A DNA stretch of 64,000 nucleotides from Thermogemmatispora carboxidivorans (GTDB lineage Bacteria > Chloroflexota > Ktedonobacteria > Ktedonobacterales > Ktedonobacteraceae). A program made the translations under genes and the position numbers. The number at the start of each line of letters is the position of its first letter. Within the stretch, counting starts at the first letter, position 1. Location: the NCBI RefSeq assembly GCF_000702505.1, contig NZ_JNIM01000001.1, positions 3,100,001 to 3,164,000 on the forward strand, given 5' to 3'. Under the pieces are notes generated by a model, which searched no databases, was not told where the DNA came from, and saw only the letters and a list, made by a program, of their open reading frames with translations. Positions 8,640-17,506 of the stretch are shown one piece after another.

Positions 8640-8691
8640 GGCTGTCCCAGAGGGCAGCAGCATCACTACCGCTGCCGGCTCCGGGACAGCC
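8640..8691 (-). terminator. Two-tier hairpin after the CBM2 glycosidase gene
   Basis: Outer arms GGCTGTCCC (8640-8648) and GGGACAGCC (8683-8691) and inner arms GGCAGC (8653-8658) and GCTGCC (8671-8676) nest. It lies 50 nt beyond the glycosidase stop. No U-run follows on the minus strand. Confidence 0.55.
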
Positions 8692-8740
8692 CAACGAGAG
8701 CGGCTCAGGTAGAGGCAGATAGAGGCTTCGCGCCTGGATG

Positions 8741-10783
8741 CTAGACGACGCTGCAGGTTCGCCCGTTCAACGTGAAGGCAGACGGACTGGCATTACTGCC
8801 GTTCCAGGTTCCATTGAAGCCGGGCGAGGAGCCGAGCGTGGTCCCTGGAGGAATAGCAGCGTTATACGCCAGATTGGTAATAGTGACTGTGCTCCCTGAT
8901 TGGGTATAGGAGCCGTTCCAGAGCTGAGTAATCGTCTGACCGCTTGGGAAAGCGAACTGAAGCGTCCAGCCGTTGATGGCCGTACTGCCCGTATTGGTAA
9001 TCGTCAGGCTGGCTGTAAAGCCGCCCGGCCACTGGCTGGTGACCGCATAATGGACAGAGCAGCTCAGGCCCGCCGCGGCTGTCGGCGTAGGCGTTGGCGT
9101 GGCTGGCGTCGCAGTTGCTGTCGGCGTCGGGGTCACCGTTGGCGTCACAGTCGGTCTCGGCGTCGGGCTTGGCGTAGCGGTCGCTGTTGGCGCGGGCGTC
9201 GGCGTGGTCGCGCTGCCCGGTGCGAAGACAACCGTCGTCAACGTATAGGGAGCGATCGATATAGTGGGCAAAGGCGAACCCGAGGCGGTCGTCGAGCCAA
9301 TGGAGCTGCTCGTAGGACCATAGGAGTAGACGCGCGCGCTGCTGGCGGCGTTGTAGCCAGTGAGCGAGAACGTTACTGTGTAGCTATTGCTCGGGTCCTT
9401 GTTAATCAGCAGCACCGCCAGGTTGCCATTGGCCTGACGCACCGCATGCACGGCCAACAGTGTCTGATTAGAAGAAGAGGAGACCATCGTATCGCCGGCG
9501 TTGCCCAGGTAGGTGAGCATCTGCAGGCCATAGTAGGCGGGGAAAGGCGTATCGGCAGCCGGCTCACACGGTCCCCCGCTGATACAGGCCCCATTAGCCA
9601 GGACCCCATAGTCGCCGTACTGAGCCGAGCCGTAGAGCGACGAGCTTGTATTGCCGGCCACAGGGCCATTATGCAGCGTCCACCAATCGACGTTGGTCAC
9701 CCCATTCTCCAGCCAGGTCATGTAATCATCGTCCTCATAGAGGGCGTTGACAATGCTGACGGTCTGCTTACCGGGATTAGAAGAGACCGAATTAGTCTCG
9801 GTCAGCAGAATCTGAACGGCGCTGGCATGGGAGCCACAATACTGCGACAGCTCCGAGCGCAGCGTCGAGACCATGCTCGGGATCTGACTGGTCGAGGCCA
9901 GCAGGCCCGAATCCGACTCATTGCCTGGATTCTGCGGGTACCAGTGAATGATAACGAAATCGATAGCCGGGCAGGCCGTTGACAGAACGGTCTGGTTCCA
10001 GGGCTGAGGCGAAGCGGAATTAGTAACGCCATCAGGCCAATTGCCTGGCGTCGTCAGCACAGCGCCGACCTTGATCGTTGGGTCGACGGCCTTCATAGCC
10101 TGGCTGTAGGTGACGACATTACTGGCATAGGCAGCCGAGGTATGGGGATTATTGTTGTACTCCCAGCTGGCCCCATAGGTGCCATCGCCATAGATCTCGT
10201 TGCCGATTTCCCAGTACTTGATACCATAGGTATGGCCAGTACTGCTGGCCCCCGCATAGGTCGGCACGGGACCACTGTAGCCCGGCCCTCCCTTATTGGC
10301 ATACTGAACCCAGCCGGCGGCCTCTGCGGGCGTACCGGCGCCATAATCGACGGTGATGATCGGCTGCGCCCCAACGGCCTGCACCAGGCTCATAAAGGCG
10401 TCAAAGGTATTGTTGGGGTCGAGCCAGCCCTGGCCGGAGACCAGAGAATGCGTCTGCCAATGGTAGACATCGGAGGTTGAGCCGCCCGGAAAGCGCAGCA
10501 TACCGATGGCAGCGTTCTTGATATCGGTGCTGGCCGCGCTATCTCGCAGATTGCTATCCCAGACAGCCGTGTTCAAGCCCCGACTGAGTGCGGTCAATGT
10601 TCCCAGCGACTGGTTGGCATTGACCGTGACTTGAGCGCTGCCGGCAGCCGCTACATGGCTTGCGCCCAGTGGATTGAGCAGCACCAGCGTCGAAATGAGC
10701 AGGCAGAGCAGCAGAGCGGCGACGGCTGCTGTCTGCCACCAGTGAGGCCGGGACATGCGCAGACGTGCAAGCATGGCGGACAT
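8741..10783 (-). CDS. Secreted clan GH-A glycoside hydrolase (arabinofuranosidase-like) with CBM2
   Basis: 680 residues. A signal peptide (WWQTAAVAALLLCLLISTLVLL) is followed by a TIM-barrel catalytic region in which YWEIGNE supplies the acid/base Glu196 and LLTETNS the probable nucleophile Glu329, as in GH39/GH51-type retaining enzymes. Then comes a beta-sandwich, a Thr/Pro linker of about 45 residues, and a C-terminal family 2 carbohydrate-binding module (CSVHYAVTSQWPGGF...FTLNGRTC) with its paired cysteines. Start 10783 is chosen because it places the signal peptide near the N-terminus and follows GGGAGGAG/AAGGGGA; longer starts at 10858 and 10972 add a non-signal-like leader. Likely extracellular action on plant arabinan or related polysaccharide, bound to cellulose through CBM2. 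Exact specificity is not established. Confidence 0.8.
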   Translation of the reverse strand: MSAMLARLRMSRPHWWQTAAVAALLLCLLISTLVLLNPLGASHVAAAGSAQVTVNANQSLGTLTALSRGLNTAVWDSNLRDSAASTDIKNAAIGMLRFPGGSTSDVYHWQTHSLVSGQGWLDPNNTFDAFMSLVQAVGAQPIITVDYGAGTPAEAAGWVQYANKGGPGYSGPVPTYAGASSTGHTYGIKYWEIGNEIYGDGTYGASWEYNNNPHTSAAYASNVVTYSQAMKAVDPTIKVGAVLTTPGNWPDGVTNSASPQPWNQTVLSTACPAIDFVIIHWYPQNPGNESDSGLLASTSQIPSMVSTLRSELSQYCGSHASAVQILLTETNSVSSNPGKQTVSIVNALYEDDDYMTWLENGVTNVDWWTLHNGPVAGNTSSSLYGSAQYGDYGVLANGACISGGPCEPAADTPFPAYYGLQMLTYLGNAGDTMVSSSSNQTLLAVHAVRQANGNLAVLLINKDPSNSYTVTFSLTGYNAASSARVYSYGPTSSSIGSTTASGSPLPTISIAPYTLTTVVFAPGSATTPTPAPTATATPSPTPRPTVTPTVTPTPTATATPATPTPTPTAAAGLSCSVHYAVTSQWPGGFTASLTITNTGSTAINGWTLQFAFPSGQTITQLWNGSYTQSGSTVTITNLAYNAAIPPGTTLGSSPGFNGTWNGSNASPSAFTLNGRTCSVV

Positions 10784-11132
10784 TCCCCTTGTAGCTCCTC
10801 CCTTGCCTTGAGAAGCGCCTGTCCCTTGCAGCGGCAGGCGCTTCTGCCTTACATTCATCTTTTCCACGGCCTCACCATAGTTCAGGTCTGCTGGGCAGAT
10901 CAACGACAGATGATGAGCAACTGGACAGCAGCCTGCCAGAGCACTCTCACTGCCCTGATGGGCCAGCAGCATGCTGCTGGCTTGGGGCCTCTCCTCTTGG
11001 GAGCCACAACCTCAGTCTGAGCGTTGGCAGTACTTTCTGCCTTCGGCACGAGCCAGCCCGCGCTCGCGTGTCGTCTGAACTGAGCAGGAGCTGACGCCTG
11101 CCTCGCCTGCCGCCTATTCCACCCCTGCCTCA
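10784..11132. other. Intergenic between glycosidase and GT9 remnant
   Basis: Contains the possible N-terminal extension of the glycosidase and otherwise nothing recognisable on either strand. Confidence 0.4.
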
Positions 11133-11888
11133 TCAAGTAGTCTGCCACAAGACGGCATCCTGCTCCTGACGGTGCAGCTCCCGCCCCTCCTCAGATCTAA
11201 AGAGGGCCAGCGCCTCAGCCAGAACCTCCTCGGGCCTGATTGACGAGACAAACGAGTCGCTATGCGAACAGGAGGCCGTCAGGCAATCACGGCCACAGAC
11301 TGGACAGCGGAATTGCCAGGCCACCAGCAGGCGATGACGAGCCCGAGTCAAAGGGCCAGCGGTCAGCGCATTGAAGGCCCAATAGATGCCAACCGTGGCC
11401 GTACCTACGGCCTCAGCCAGATGCAGAGGGCCAGAGTCGTTGCCGACCACCAGGCGGGCCATGCGCAAGAGGGCCGCCAGCCCACCGAGCGAGAGGCGCC
11501 CACAGAGATCGAGCACAGGGGCCTGTACAGCAGTCTTCACCGCCTCTACGAGCCCCCGCTCGGTCTCTGTACCGATCAGGGCCAGCTGGGCCCCTGCCGC
11601 TGCCAGCCTCTCCCCCACCCAGGCAAAGGCTGCCGGTGGCCAGCGGCGCCGCGGATCACTGGCGCCTGGATGCAAGACCACCAGCCTGGCCAGTGGCCAG
11701 GAGAGGCCAGGCAACTGCCTCAGTTCCTCGACATCAGCAGCGATGAGTGGCAGGTGTGGCTCCAGCGTTGTGGCCGCTGCTCCCACGAGGGCCACCACCT
11801 CCAGATAGCGCACAATCTCAGACTGCAGGTAGACGTAGGGCAGCCAGCGATCCAGGGGAGCAGCCTCGGGGGTACGCAGGCCAACGGT
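11133..11888 (-). pseudogene. Glycosyltransferase family 9 (heptosyltransferase-like), N-terminus missing
   Basis: The frame encodes only the C-terminal two thirds of a GT9 enzyme. LVVLHPGAS..RRWP is the second-domain start, GNDSGPLHLAEAVGTATVGIYWAFN is the sugar-nucleotide binding signature, and the CPVCGRDC...CSHSDSFVSSI tail is typical of the family. A TAA at 11889-11891 blocks the frame upstream, although homology-like coding sequence (GLRTPEAAPLDRWLP) continues right up to it. GTG 11813 is the first possible start, which would give 226 residues against about 350 in intact relatives. Immediately upstream the base composition becomes sharply AT-rich. Probably a deletion or insertion remnant and not functional. 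Confidence 0.7.
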
Positions 11889-12141
11889 TTATGAATGCAA
11901 GTCTTTCTTTGATTTCTAATGATATTCTAATTTTGATTTATACCGAAAAAGCAATATTATGCCCGGAAATAAAAGCGACATCTAGAGGGAATAAGAGAGT
12001 GCTGCTGAATGTTCTCCAGAGAGGGCAGTCCCTGGCAGGCCGCCGTCCTCTCGCACCAGACCACGGCCAGCCCCAGAGCCTGCCCTTTCAAGCGCCAGAA
12101 CAGGGCAGCGATCACACAGACAGAAGGAGAAATGAAGCAAG
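11889..12141. other. AT-rich patch at the GT9 breakpoint, then cupin leader
   Basis: About 100 bases from 11889 to 11995 are strikingly AT-rich compared with the surroundings, and start exactly where the GT9 gene is cut. No transposase or terminal repeat was found. The patch contains a possible promoter for the cupin gene (TTGATT 11933-11938, 16-nt spacer, TATTAT 11955-11960). Confidence 0.5.
11933..11960 (+). promoter_or_regulatory. Possible promoter for the cupin gene
   Basis: TTGATT, 16 nt, TATTAT. Would give a leader of about 175 nt. AT-richness alone could produce this match. Confidence 0.3.
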
Positions 12142-12543
12142 ATGGAGATTCGCCGGAGTGGCTCCCAGCCATCGCAGCAAGGGCCCGCCGAGCACTTCAC
12201 GGGTCAGGCGCGCATTGATCCACTGGGCGAAGCCCAGGAACCTGGACGGGTGCGCGCCATCAGCGTGACCTTCGAACCGGGTGCCCGTACGGCCTGGCAC
12301 AGCCATCCCCTCGGGCAGATCCTGATCGTCACTGCCGGCTGTGGGCGGGTCCAGCGCTGGGGCGGCCCTGTTGAGGAGATTCGTCCGGGAGATGTGGTCT
12401 GGTCCGCACCCGGCGAAAAGCACTGGCACGGCGCCGCCCCCACCACGGCCATGACGCACATCGCTATTCAAGAGCAGCTCGAAGGACGCACAGCCGACTG
12501 GCAGGAGCCGGTCAGCGATGAGCAATATCAAGGGCAATCCTGA
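12142..12543 (+). CDS. Small single-domain cupin protein
   Basis: 133 residues with one cupin barrel. [18 protein letters not shown] holds the first motif with the two metal-binding histidines, and [16 protein letters not shown] the second motif with its histidine. This layout is that of quercetin-dioxygenase-like or carboxymuconolactone-type cupins that often act as small dioxygenases, isomerases or ligand sensors. AAGGAG lies 12 nt upstream of ATG 12142. Its neighbour upstream is the broken GT9 gene; downstream is a GNAT enzyme in the same direction, but 238 nt away. Function beyond metal-binding cupin is not deducible. Confidence 0.8.
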   Translation: MEIRRSGSQPSQQGPAEHFTGQARIDPLGEAQEPGRVRAISVTFEPGARTAWHSHPLGQILIVTAGCGRVQRWGGPVEEIRPGDVVWSAPGEKHWHGAAPTTAMTHIAIQEQLEGRTADWQEPVSDEQYQGQS

Positions 12544-12781
12544 GCAGGCTCTCAGGTCTCACCACGCGGGATGGCGGAGCTGAAGAATGTGATAGACTGA
12601 AGGGAGCAGAAGCACGGCGTCGCAACCAGGAAGGGGCGACTCATGGCCCACCCTGGCCGGCGCCCTGTTCCCATAACCAACCTGACTAGAGGGAGGCAAA
12701 CCACCACTGACTCACGAAGAGAGTCTTCAGCCTCAACTGTCCCACCGCTCACCTGGAGAGCTGGCAGCTATCTGGGGCGCC

Positions 12782-13291
12782 GTGCGCACACCGCGCCTGC
12801 TGCTTCGCCGCCTGCAAGCCGAGGATGGACCAGCGATGTTTCGCGTGCACGGCGACCCGGCCACCTACCAGTATAGCCCGGAGAGCGTCCACCGCTCCCT
12901 GGCCAGCAGCGAGGCCATGCTGCGCCTCTGCCGCCAGCACTGGAGCAAGCACGGCTTCGGCTACTGGGCCGTGGAGCTAGCACAGGACCGAACAATCATC
13001 GGCTTCGGCGGACTGGAGCAGCAGCGCTGGCACGAGTACACCGTCCTCAACCTCTACTATCGCTTCACACCGAGCGCCTGGGGCCACGGCTACGCCACCG
13101 AGATGGCCCGCACGGCTCTGCAGCTCGCCCAGGCTTATCTACCGTCACTACCGATCATCGCGCGTATCAGAAGCGCCAACCTGCCATCGCAACAGGTCGC
13201 GCTCAAGGTTGGCCTGCAGCGGCTGCCCGAGGAGATGGAAGAACCGGGCTACTATGTTTTTGCATCCGCGTATCCTGGCTGGTCACGGTGA
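12782..13291 (+). CDS. GNAT-family N-acetyltransferase (RimJ/RimL-like)
   Basis: 169 residues starting at a GTG, with the typical opening VRTPRLLLRRLQAEDGPAMFRVHGDP of RimJ/RimL-type acetyltransferases, which transfer acetyl from acetyl-CoA to amino groups of ribosomal proteins, small molecules or antibiotics. The acetyl-CoA pyrophosphate loop appears as TPSAWGHGYATEMARTAL, and the closing ...SANLPSQQVALKVGLQ... strand-helix is normal. An in-frame stop at 12683 and no ATG before the conserved core make GTG 12782 the only reasonable start. Its ribosome site is weak (GGGG at about 6 nt). Substrate unknown. Confidence 0.8.
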   Translation: MRTPRLLLRRLQAEDGPAMFRVHGDPATYQYSPESVHRSLASSEAMLRLCRQHWSKHGFGYWAVELAQDRTIIGFGGLEQQRWHEYTVLNLYYRFTPSAWGHGYATEMARTALQLAQAYLPSLPIIARIRSANLPSQQVALKVGLQRLPEEMEEPGYYVFASAYPGWSR

Positions 13292-13531
13292 GAGCGGCGC
13301 AAGGCATCAGCGAATGAGCAAGCAAGTAAGCAAGCAGACAAGCTGAAGGGCTAAGCTTGAACCCTTTTACGAGCAGAGGCATCAAGGGAGTATACTGACT
13401 GAGATGCTGTCATGAGCAGCAAGCAGTCAGCTCACGACAGGGCAGGGCCTCGGGACGGCCCGTCGCAGTCCACCTGAGTCCGGTCAGTGAGAATATCATC
13501 AAGCAAGGGAAGGAGGATACACAGACGACTT

Positions 13532-14824
13532 ATGGACCAAACCGCAGGGATGCGCCCCTTTTCGTTAGCGCGACGGCGGTGGGCTCGGCTGGCTGTCGCT
13601 CTTTTATTCTTTTTGAACGGCGTACTGCTCGCGACCTGGGCAGCTCGTATTCCTGCCGTTCAGGCCCGTTTGGCACTGGCGCCGGCGATTCTCGGTAGCG
13701 TCCTCTTTAGCGGAGCCGCCGGAGCTCTGGCCGGCATGAGTGGCGGTGGCTACCTGGTAGCGCGCTATGGTAGCCGGCGCATCGCGATTCTTGCCACGCT
13801 CAGCCTCTGTGTGACGCTGACCCTGATCGCAGTAGCGCCGAGCTTGCCTCTGCTCATCGCCAGCGTGGCCCTGCTCGGAGCCAGCTCGGGAGCGATGGAC
13901 GTCTCCATGAACACCCAGGGGGTAGCTGCAGAGCGCCTCTACGGCCAGCCTATCCTCAACTCCTTTCACGCCTGCTACAGCTTTGGGAGCCTGGCTGGCT
14001 CCCTGCTCGGGGGGCTCATCGCTGGATATGATATCCCATTGCTACCACATTTCAGCGGCGTTGCCCTAGCGAGCGCGCTCCTGACGCTCTGTTGCATTGC
14101 GGCCCTCCTGCCGTCGTCTCATGATCAGCCCACTGGCGAGCGCGCGGGCGAGGCCCGGAGAGCGATATTTGCCCGCCCGTCGAGGGCTACGCTGGCGCTG
14201 GGACTGATCGCCTTCTGCTCCCTCTTTGGAGAGGGAGCGATGGCCGACTGGAGCGCACTCTATCTCAACAACAACCTGCACAGCGGGGCTGGCCTGGCCC
14301 CCATCGGTTACGCCATCTTCTCCGTGACGATGATGGTCAGTCGCAGCCTCGGGGATGCCCTCACGGCCCGCCTGGGCGCAGCCCTGATGGTACGTCTTGG
14401 AGGACTGTTGGCAGCCAGCGGTCTGGCCCTGGTGCTGCTTGCCCCCTGGCTGGTGCTGGCTTTATTCGGTTTTGCTCTGATCGGTTGCGGCCTCAGCGTC
14501 ACGTTTCCTTTGACACTCAGCTCCGCCGGGCGCCTTGCCGGGCAAGGTCAGGCCACCAGCACCGCCCTGGCAGCCGTTGCCACCTGCGGCTACACCGGCC
14601 TCATGGCTGGTCCCCCTACAATCGGCTTCGTGGCCAGCTTTGTGGGCCTACGCCTGGCTTTGGGCCTCATCATCCTGCTGAGCCTGTGCATCAGCCTCCT
14701 GGCCGGTGCAGCAGACAACAACGGGGGTCCCACGAAGGTGAACCAGCACGCTTTAGCTTCTACGAGCAGCACACAATCACCGTCGACAGCGACCCCCCAT
14801 CAACAGGATTCCAGCGCCACCTAG
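13532..14824 (+). CDS. MFS transporter (YbjJ-like)
   Basis: 430-residue inner-membrane transporter with twelve predicted helices. The first helix (LAVALLFFLNGVLLATWAARIPAVQ) is followed by the loop 2-3 motif YLVARYGSRR between helices 2 and 3, as in the major facilitator superfamily. GASSGAMDVSMNTQGVAAE in helix 4-5 is characteristic of the YbjJ/fucose-permease-related subgroup. AGGAGG at 13511-13516 precedes ATG 13532 by 15 nt; MRPFSLARR at 13550 is an alternative. The C-terminal tail is Ser/Thr-rich. Cargo unknown; efflux or sugar transport are both plausible for the group. Confidence 0.85.
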   Translation: MDQTAGMRPFSLARRRWARLAVALLFFLNGVLLATWAARIPAVQARLALAPAILGSVLFSGAAGALAGMSGGGYLVARYGSRRIAILATLSLCVTLTLIAVAPSLPLLIASVALLGASSGAMDVSMNTQGVAAERLYGQPILNSFHACYSFGSLAGSLLGGLIAGYDIPLLPHFSGVALASALLTLCCIAALLPSSHDQPTGERAGEARRAIFARPSRATLALGLIAFCSLFGEGAMADWSALYLNNNLHSGAGLAPIGYAIFSVTMMVSRSLGDALTARLGAALMVRLGGLLAASGLALVLLAPWLVLALFGFALIGCGLSVTFPLTLSSAGRLAGQGQATSTALAAVATCGYTGLMAGPPTIGFVASFVGLRLALGLIILLSLCISLLAGAADNNGGPTKVNQHALASTSSTQSPSTATPHQQDSSAT

Positions 14825-14896
14825 ACCGATCCTCAATTACAGAAGATTGCTTTTGCCCTCCCCATTCCCAGAAGAGAGCCTTTAGCAAGAGATGAA

Positions 14897-14943
14897 GCGG
14901 ATAGCCTCGATCTCGCCCAGAGGTCCAGGACCAGGCTATCCGC
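14897..14943. terminator. Hairpin between convergent genes
   Basis: Perfect 10-bp arms GCGGATAGCC (14897-14906) and GGCTATCCGC (14934-14943) lie between the stop of the MFS gene and the stop of the convergent gene at 14972. No U-run on either strand. Confidence 0.5.
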
Positions 14944-14971
14944 CCCATCCATCTCCAGGAGGGCAGAGCGC

Positions 14972-15634
14972 TTAGGCGCCACGAGCCAAACCGCGGCGCC
15001 GGCGCTCCTGAATTAGCGGTCGCGGTGGCCTGCCCTCAAAGAGATAGTAACGTGTCGTCTGGAACTGCAGCGACGGAGAGCGCTCTCCAGACCAGACCAG
15101 GCCAGAATGGAGGCGAATCCACTCATAGTAGTAGGGGGCCAGCTCAAAGGCAGCATAGCGATGCTGCTCGCTGGCCCGCAGACGCTCGGGCAACGACGGC
15201 TGGGCAAACAAGACCAGATTGCTCCAATTACCATCTCCGAGCTGGAGAGAGGCATAGCTCACCAGCTCAGGGAAACGAGCCAGCTCCCCAATGAGCGCCA
15301 GATCAACTCGCTGGATCTGCTCGTCCAGCCCCATAGGACGCTGAGCCTGCTTCTTCCCAATGAAGCCTACAAAGCCCAACTCACCGCGCTCGCTGCCTGG
15401 TAGTCTGTAGACGAGCAAACGCGAGGGAGGGCCGGAGCGGCGAGGGAGCAACCGCCCATGAAAAGGCCACGAGACAGCAGAGCGACGGCGCCGCAGCCGC
15501 TCGAACTGAGTATAACAGAGCAGCAGCATCCTGGTCAGCAGGGGCTCATCAAAGTGATCATCCCCAAGGCCGCCACAGCCCAGCGTCTTCAGGGACAGCC
15601 CGTCGAAAGCGGTGAACAGGCCATTTGTGCTCAT
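14972..15634 (-). CDS. Conserved-looking protein of unknown function, coupled to amino-acid permease
   Basis: 220 residues, soluble, without signal peptide or membrane helix. I do not recognise the family. Visible are a Gly-rich start (TLGCGGLGDDHFDEP), a basic middle and an aromatic-rich stretch HRYAAFELAPYYYEWIRLH near residue 170, ending in a very basic tail. Its ATG at 15634 overlaps the TGA of the upstream permease (ATGA), so it is translationally coupled and probably serves the permease or the metabolism of its substrate. Weak similarity in feel to dimeric alpha/beta-barrel enzymes is only a guess. Confidence 0.7.
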   Translation of the reverse strand: MSTNGLFTAFDGLSLKTLGCGGLGDDHFDEPLLTRMLLLCYTQFERLRRRRSAVSWPFHGRLLPRRSGPPSRLLVYRLPGSERGELGFVGFIGKKQAQRPMGLDEQIQRVDLALIGELARFPELVSYASLQLGDGNWSNLVLFAQPSLPERLRASEQHRYAAFELAPYYYEWIRLHSGLVWSGERSPSLQFQTTRYYLFEGRPPRPLIQERRRRGLARGA

Positions 15635-17115
15635 ACGGCCACTTCCTCCTCTTCCTCAAGAAAGATCGCCTTACCCCGCTCCAGCGCCTTCGGGTGACGC
15701 CATTGCAGAAATCCGAGATAGATCACCCCCAGCACAATCCAGAGCACGAGAATGGGCAGCGCCAGATTGAGCGGGTAGGCCGGCAGTGGATAGACCTGCA
15801 CCGCCAGCGGGAAGAAGAGAATGATCGTCGGCACCAGCGACAGGACGACATGACGCCAGAAGCCAAATTCTCGCCGTCGCTCGCGGAAATAGAAAGCGGC
15901 AGCAGCCAGACAGGCCGCGATATAAAGCAGCAGGAAACCAAGCGTCAAGACAGTGCCCAGCAGCGAGAAAGCCGTTGAAACCCCGAAGAGGAAGCCGGTG
16001 GCCAGAGACACCAAGGTGGCCAGGGCAACATGGAAAGCGATGGCGACACTCGGGGTTCGATGTCTGCTTAGATGCCCCAGGAAAGACGGTAAAGCACCAG
16101 CACGCGCCAGGGCATAGACAACGCGCGTCGTGGCATTGATGCCCGCATTGCCGTTGCCAAGCGAGCTATTGATCACTGCCAGACTCAAGATAACTGGTCC
16201 AGCAACACCCCAGTAGCGCGCCCCCAAGACGACCCAGGGGTTGGAGGCCGTCACGTAGCTGTCCAGTTGAGCAGGTCCCCAGCCGATAACGCCCGCATAG
16301 GCAGCCAGCACATAAAAGAGACCGATACCCAGAGCCGAAAAGATCACCGCTCGCGGGATCGTCCGACGCGGCTGCTCGCTCTCCTCCGCCAGAGGAGCAG
16401 CCGCCTCAAAGCCCAGGAAGGCCAGAAAGGCAAAGACCATGCCCTGCCCAATACCAAGCCAGCCCCCCAGACCGCGATCGGCAGTAAAAGCCGGGGTAAA
16501 GGTAGTCAGGTCATTATGATCTCCGGCAGTAATGATCATCGTGAGGCTCAAGGCCAGCAGCACGCCGACCTCGATCAGGCCCAGCACCAGGCTAGCATCA
16601 GCCGACAGCTTGATTCCGAAATACGTCAGCAGGAGAAGCAGGCCATTGCCGATCAGCACCCAAACATACCAGGGCAGGTGCAGGCCCGTCAGATCCGCCA
16701 GCAGACTTTCACTCACGGTTCCCCAGACGAGGCCGATAAATGGCAGGAGCAAGGGCTGAGCAAGCAGAAAGATCCAGCCGGCAAGGAAGCCGAGGCGCGC
16801 CCCCAGGCCACGACTGATATAGGTATACAAGCCACCAGCCGAGGGGATATGAATGGCCAATTGGCCAATGTTAGCGGCTACCAGAGTGCTGGCCACTGTC
16901 GCCAACAGCACCGCCAGTGGCAGCGAGGCCCCCGTATAGGGAATAGCAGGAGTGAGAGCGGCGGTGACAGCAGTGGCCGGAGCCATCGACGTAATAGATT
17001 GAAAGAGTACTTCGGAGAGACCTATGGCATTGCGTCGCAGGCCAGGCTGAGCCGCTCCTTCCCTCGGCTCCCCGCTCAGCACCGCCCCAGCAACGTGCTC
17101 GGACGTCTCAGACAT
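15631..17115 (-). CDS. APC-superfamily amino acid permease
   Basis: 494-residue polytopic membrane protein with twelve predicted helices. The N-terminal LSEVLFQSITSMAPATAVTAAL is the helix-1 signature of APC permeases, with the unwound GxG-like substrate site, followed by the IHIPSAGGLYTYISRGLG box conserved in amino-acid/polyamine/organocation transporters. FLAFLGFEAAAPLAEESEQPRRTIPRA in helix 6 is also typical. It is first in a two-gene unit with the coupled gene at 14972. An ATGA overlap joins them. Start at ATG 17115 has AAAGGGGAATGACC upstream as ribosome site. Substrate not deducible. Confidence 0.9.
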   Translation of the reverse strand: MSETSEHVAGAVLSGEPREGAAQPGLRRNAIGLSEVLFQSITSMAPATAVTAALTPAIPYTGASLPLAVLLATVASTLVAANIGQLAIHIPSAGGLYTYISRGLGARLGFLAGWIFLLAQPLLLPFIGLVWGTVSESLLADLTGLHLPWYVWVLIGNGLLLLLTYFGIKLSADASLVLGLIEVGVLLALSLTMIITAGDHNDLTTFTPAFTADRGLGGWLGIGQGMVFAFLAFLGFEAAAPLAEESEQPRRTIPRAVIFSALGIGLFYVLAAYAGVIGWGPAQLDSYVTASNPWVVLGARYWGVAGPVILSLAVINSSLGNGNAGINATTRVVYALARAGALPSFLGHLSRHRTPSVAIAFHVALATLVSLATGFLFGVSTAFSLLGTVLTLGFLLLYIAACLAAAAFYFRERRREFGFWRHVVLSLVPTIILFFPLAVQVYPLPAYPLNLALPILVLWIVLGVIYLGFLQWRHPKALERGKAIFLEEEEEVAV

Positions 17116-17506
17116 AGATGGTCATTCCCCTTTCTCTCGCTAGAAGCGTCCTCATTCCTCAGAGGAAAAACAAAAACAGAGAGAAATGACTCCTCTCTGC
17201 TCCTCCAGGGAAACGATGAACCGCCGACAGTGGCGGTGACGGCGCCGTTCGCCCACACTTGCTGGTCCAGCTATTGATAGCTTACCTGCCTCTCACCGGC
17301 TCTGTCAATAGGTTGTTGACAAAGTTCATCCAGATAGTCAATAATAGCTTTGGAAATCAGTCTCGCGGCAGGCGCCGGGAAGCAAGAGCGCGGCGACCCA
17401 GGAAGCTGATTTCACTCCCGCCAAGATAGCCAAGGGCAAGAGACGAGGACGTGCTGAGACCCGCGGTGGGGGAGCTGTACAGAGGATAAGCGAGGAGACG
17501 AAGATC
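17116..17506. other. Divergent intergenic region between permease and nitroreductase-like gene
   Basis: Carries a strong promoter for the plus-strand gene (next entry). Nothing else recognised; no clear promoter for the permease. Confidence 0.4.
17316..17345 (+). promoter_or_regulatory. Sigma-70-type promoter
   Basis: TTGACA at 17316-17321, 18-nt spacer, AATAAT at 17340-17345. Would start transcription near 17352, about 155 nt before the gene at 17507. Confidence 0.55.

Noticed and set aside
11889..11995. Possible insertion sequence at the GT9 breakpoint
   Set aside because: No terminal inverted repeats, target duplication or transposase could be found; reported only as an AT-rich patch.
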